From CAZVIK01 sp964627045 (GTDB lineage Bacteria; Acidobacteriota; Terriglobia; Bryobacterales; Bryobacteraceae), in contig CAZVIK010000155.1 of assembly GCA_964627045.1 (NCBI GenBank), forward strand, positions 1-9,899: a stretch of 9,899 bases of DNA, written 5' to 3'. Position 1 is the first letter of the stretch. Every line of letters begins with the position of its first letter. Below are positions 7,807 through 9,899 of this stretch, in pieces. The notes below the pieces were generated by a model. It was not told the DNA's origin and made no database searches. It saw only the letters and a program-made list of their open reading frames with translations. The position numbers were made by a program, and so were the translations under genes.

Positions 7807-7859
7807 TCGTCCCCCGAGCCGTTACGTCTGCTCTCGAGCATCGGCCGATTTCCCCCCAT

Positions 7860-7889
7860 ATTATGACCCACAGCCTCGCGGCTAATCAA
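7860..7889 (-). promoter_or_regulatory. Candidate sigma-70-type promoter upstream of clpX
   Basis: Reading on the minus strand, TTGATT (7884-7889, 4 of 6 to the -35 consensus) is followed after 18 nt by CATAAT (7860-7865, 5 of 6 to the -10 consensus). Transcription would begin near 7852 and leave a leader of about 45 nt before the clpX ATG. The TA-rich stretch stands out in otherwise very GC-rich DNA. It would let clpX be transcribed apart from ahcY-tig. No heat-shock CIRCE-type inverted repeat is visible. The assignment is by pattern only. Confidence 0.45.
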
Positions 7890-7921
7890 TGGTCCCGTAG
7901 GGCTATCCCGCGCCGCCGCCC

Positions 7922-9202
7922 TTAGTCCGCGTCCAGTTTGCGCGCATGTTCGAACAGGAAGTCGAGCGTCTTTTCGGTGCGGATGCGTCCGGCCAGCCGC
8001 CTGAGCCCGCCATCCTCTTCCAGGCGCTTGCGCACCGCGGCCACGGCTTCTCTCTGAATCCGCGCCACGCGCTGCACTTCCTGGTCCACCTCTTGGTTGG
8101 TGACCTCGATCGACTCGCGCTCCGCGATCCGGCTCAACAGCAGCGACGNNNNNNNNNNCAGCGACGCCTTCACCTCTTTGGCCGCCCGCTCCTTTTGCGC
8201 CTCCCGCACCTTGTTCCAGTCCAGCTTCACCTGGCTGATATCGACGCCCTGGCTGGCCAGCGACCGCAGGTACTGCTCCACCTGGTTCTGGATCTGGCGG
8301 TCCAGCAGCGCCTCGGGCACCGGGAAGTCGTGTTGCTCCACCAACGTCTCGGTCAGTTTGTTCTTGGCCGTCTGCTGGGCCAGGTACTCGGCCTCCCGCA
8401 GCAGCCCCTTGCGGATCTCGTCCTTCAGCTCGTCGACGTTCTTGAAATCGCCCAGGTCGGCCGCGAAGGCGTCGTTCAGCTCGGGAAGCTCCTTGCGCCG
8501 GATGCCGGTCATCCGCGCCCGGAACCGCACGGTCTTGCCCGCCAGCTTGGCGTCGCCGAAGTCCTCCGGGTAGGCGACGTCGAACTCCTTCTCGTCTCCC
8601 GGACTCATCCCGCGCAGGTTCTCGCTGAAGGCCCCCAGCGTCCCTTCGCCCCCGATCTCGACCACCACCTCGTCCTGTTGGCGCAGCGCCTCTTCCACGT
8701 CGCCGAGCGCCTCCAGGTTGGTCACGGCGAAATCGCCGTCGGCCGCCGGGCGGGGAGCTTCGTTGACGTACTCGGCCTTCTGCTCCCGGATCGCCGCGAG
8801 CCGCCCTTCCACCTGCTCCTCGGTGACCTGCGGCTCGCGGTAGGCCACTTCCACGCCCCGGTACTCTTTCAGTTCGAACTCCGGGACCACCTCGAACTCG
8901 GCCTTGAAGGTGAGCGGCTCGCCGGCGTGCAGGTGCACGTCGGTCACATCGGGGGTTCCCACCACGTTCAGGTTCTGCTCCTCGGCCGCCTTGTGGAAGT
9001 GCTTCGGCAGCAGGCCGCGCAGCACCTCCTCGCGCACCTCTTCGGCGAAGCGGCTGCGGATCATCGCGGCCGGCGCTTTGCCCGGCCGGAACCCCGGAAT
9101 CCGGGCCTTCATTTGGAGCGAATTCACCACCCGCTCGGTTTCCCGCTCCACCTCTTCGGCCGGAACGGTGATCTCGATGGTTCGTCTGCAGGTCTCTGGC
9201 AC
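7922..9202 (-). CDS. tig: Trigger factor (ribosome-associated chaperone)
   Basis: Trigger factor docks at the ribosomal exit tunnel and shields nascent chains. The ribosome-docking signature IPGFRPGKAP is at residues 35-44. A FKBP-like peptidyl-prolyl isomerase region spans roughly 150-235 (GDFAVTNLEALG to YPEDFGDAKLAGKTVRF), followed by ELPELNDAFAADLG and the helical C-terminal chaperone domain. The start is GTG at 9202: no in-frame start lies close upstream, and the N-terminal CRRTIEITVPAEEVERE strand begins six codons later. An AAGGA lies 13 nt upstream inside the end of ahcY, which is a long spacing, so coupling to ahcY translation is likely. The sequence is interrupted by ten N at 8149-8158. 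The flanks repeat 8 nt, and collapsing them gives an uninterrupted KASLLLSRIAERE, so the true length is probably 420 rather than 426 residues. The isomerase region is divergent from E. coli, so isomerase activity is uncertain. Confidence 0.96.
   Translation of the reverse strand: MPETCRRTIEITVPAEEVERETERVVNSLQMKARIPGFRPGKAPAAMIRSRFAEEVREEVLRGLLPKHFHKAAEEQNLNVVGTPDVTDVHLHAGEPLTFKAEFEVVPEFELKEYRGVEVAYREPQVTEEQVEGRLAAIREQKAEYVNEAPRPAADGDFAVTNLEALGDVEEALRQQDEVVVEIGGEGTLGAFSENLRGMSPGDEKEFDVAYPEDFGDAKLAGKTVRFRARMTGIRRKELPELNDAFAADLGDFKNVDELKDEIRKGLLREAEYLAQQTAKNKLTETLVEQHDFPVPEALLDRQIQNQVEQYLRSLASQGVDISQVKLDWNKVREAQKERAAKEVKASLXXXXSLLLSRIAERESIEVTNQEVDQEVQRVARIQREAVAAVRKRLEEDGGLRRLAGRIRTEKTLDFLFEHARKLDAD
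8149..8158. other. Assembly gap (10 N) within tig, probably artefactual
   Basis: Ten N interrupt the trigger factor C-terminal domain. The octamer CAGCGACG occurs immediately before and immediately after the N run. Removing one copy plus the ten N deletes 18 nt (6 codons), keeps the frame, and restores KASLLLSRIAERE, which fits the family. This looks like two overlapping contig ends joined with a default spacer, not missing sequence. Confidence 0.9.
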
Positions 9203-9209
9203 GGTCGCT

Positions 9210-9899
9210 TTAGGTTCCTTCGCTCCAACTGGCGAGGTACTTCTCCTGTTCCACGGTGAGCTTGTCGATCTTGGTGCCCATGGCGTCCAGCTTCAACCGG
9301 GCCACCTCTTTATCGATCGCCTCGGGCACCGAGTACACCTTCTTTTCCAGGCTGGCGTGGTTCTTCACCATGTACTCCACCGAGAGCGCCTGGTTGGCGA
9401 AGCTCATGTCCATCACCGAAGCCGGGTGCCCCTCGGCCGCCGCCAGGTTGATCAGCCGCCCGTCGGCCAGCACGTACAGCCGCCGGCCGTCCTTCATGAC
9501 GTACTCCTCGACGAACTCCCGCACCGGGCGGTGGCTGGCGGCCATCCGCTCCAGAGCCTCCAGGTTGATCTCCACGTTGAAGTGCCCCGAATTCGACAGG
9601 ATCGCGCCGTCCTTGAACCGCTCGAAGTGGTCCCGGTCCACGACCGATTTGTTGCCGGTCACCGTCACCACCACGTCGGCGATGGGGGCCGCCTCGGCCA
9701 TGGTCATCACCCGGAAGCCGTCCATCAGCGCCTCGATGGCCTTGATCGGATCGATCTCGGTGACGATCACGTTGGCCCCGGCCCCCCGCGCGCGCATCGC
9801 CAGCCCGCGCCCGCACCAGCCGTAACCCGCCACCACGAAGTTCATCCCCGCCAGCAGCACGTTGGTCGCCCGCAGGATGCCGTCGATGGTGCTCTGGCC
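9210..9899 (-). CDS. ahcY: Adenosylhomocysteinase, C-terminal 229 residues (5' end outside window)
   Basis: S-adenosylhomocysteine hydrolase is a cytosolic NAD-dependent enzyme that splits S-adenosylhomocysteine into adenosine and homocysteine, removing the inhibitory by-product of methylation. The frame is open from the right window edge, beginning GQSTIDGILRATN, so the gene starts outside the window. Visible family features are the Rossmann NAD-binding motif VVAGYGWCGRGLAMRARG, the following VIVTEIDP strand end, VTVTGNK, the SNSGHFNVEI segment, and the characteristic C-terminus with KLDAMGTKIDKLT and LASWSEGT. The tail ends at SEGT without the KPDHYRY-type extension of eukaryotic enzymes, which fits the shorter form of about 420 residues found in many bacteria and archaea. 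It ends in TAA 7 nt before tig, so the two are probably co-transcribed. Identity is very secure; only the N-terminal substrate domain is unseen. Confidence 0.97.
   Translation of the reverse strand, partial: GQSTIDGILRATNVLLAGMNFVVAGYGWCGRGLAMRARGAGANVIVTEIDPIKAIEALMDGFRVMTMAEAAPIADVVVTVTGNKSVVDRDHFERFKDGAILSNSGHFNVEINLEALERMAASHRPVREFVEEYVMKDGRRLYVLADGRLINLAAAEGHPASVMDMSFANQALSVEYMVKNHASLEKKVYSVPEAIDKEVARLKLDAMGTKIDKLTVEQEKYLASWSEGT

Noticed and set aside
7946..9259. Plus-strand open frame of 437 codons opposite tig
   Set aside because: Shadow of trigger factor; runs through the N gap and has no domain.

Overview
This is a GC-rich bacterial chromosomal window in which every convincing gene reads on the minus strand, so gene order runs from right to left: ahcY (3' part), tig, clpX, lon, rho, a membrane-fusion adaptor, and the 5' part of a second adaptor. 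It is mainly a housekeeping protein quality-control block (ribosome-bound chaperone, unfoldase, Lon protease) followed by transcription termination factor Rho and an export module cut by the window edge. Three runs of exactly ten N show that this is a draft, probably metagenome-derived, scaffold. The gene order, GC content, short-form AhcY and the glycine-rich adaptor next to rho suggest Acidobacteriota (Bryobacterales/Solibacter-like). That placement is inference and rests on no marker-gene search.

Right part (7922-9899): the C-terminal 229 residues of S-adenosylhomocysteine hydrolase, then 7 nt later trigger factor with a GTG start. Middle (3972-7806): clpX, preceded by a plausible sigma-70-type promoter in the 115-nt gap after tig, then lon 127 nt further on. 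clpP, which usually lies between tig and clpX, is absent, and the gap is far too short to hold it. Left (1-3921): rho, starting at TTG below a strong GC hairpin, then 148 nt of intergenic DNA, an RND/ABC-type periplasmic adaptor with a glycine-rich insertion, an assembly gap that leaves its C-terminus unresolved, and a second HlyD-like adaptor running off the left edge.

Two of the three N runs (in tig and clpX) look like artefacts. The bases on either side repeat each other (8 and 5 nt), and collapsing repeat plus N restores uninterrupted protein that matches family consensus. The deposited proteins would therefore carry false insertions of 6 and 5 residues. The third gap has no such overlap. 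I see no IS element, CRISPR array, tRNA, rRNA or clear phage feature. The items most worth checking are the missing clpP together with an unusually long, basic ClpP-contact loop in ClpX, the rho leader hairpin, and the adaptor pair.
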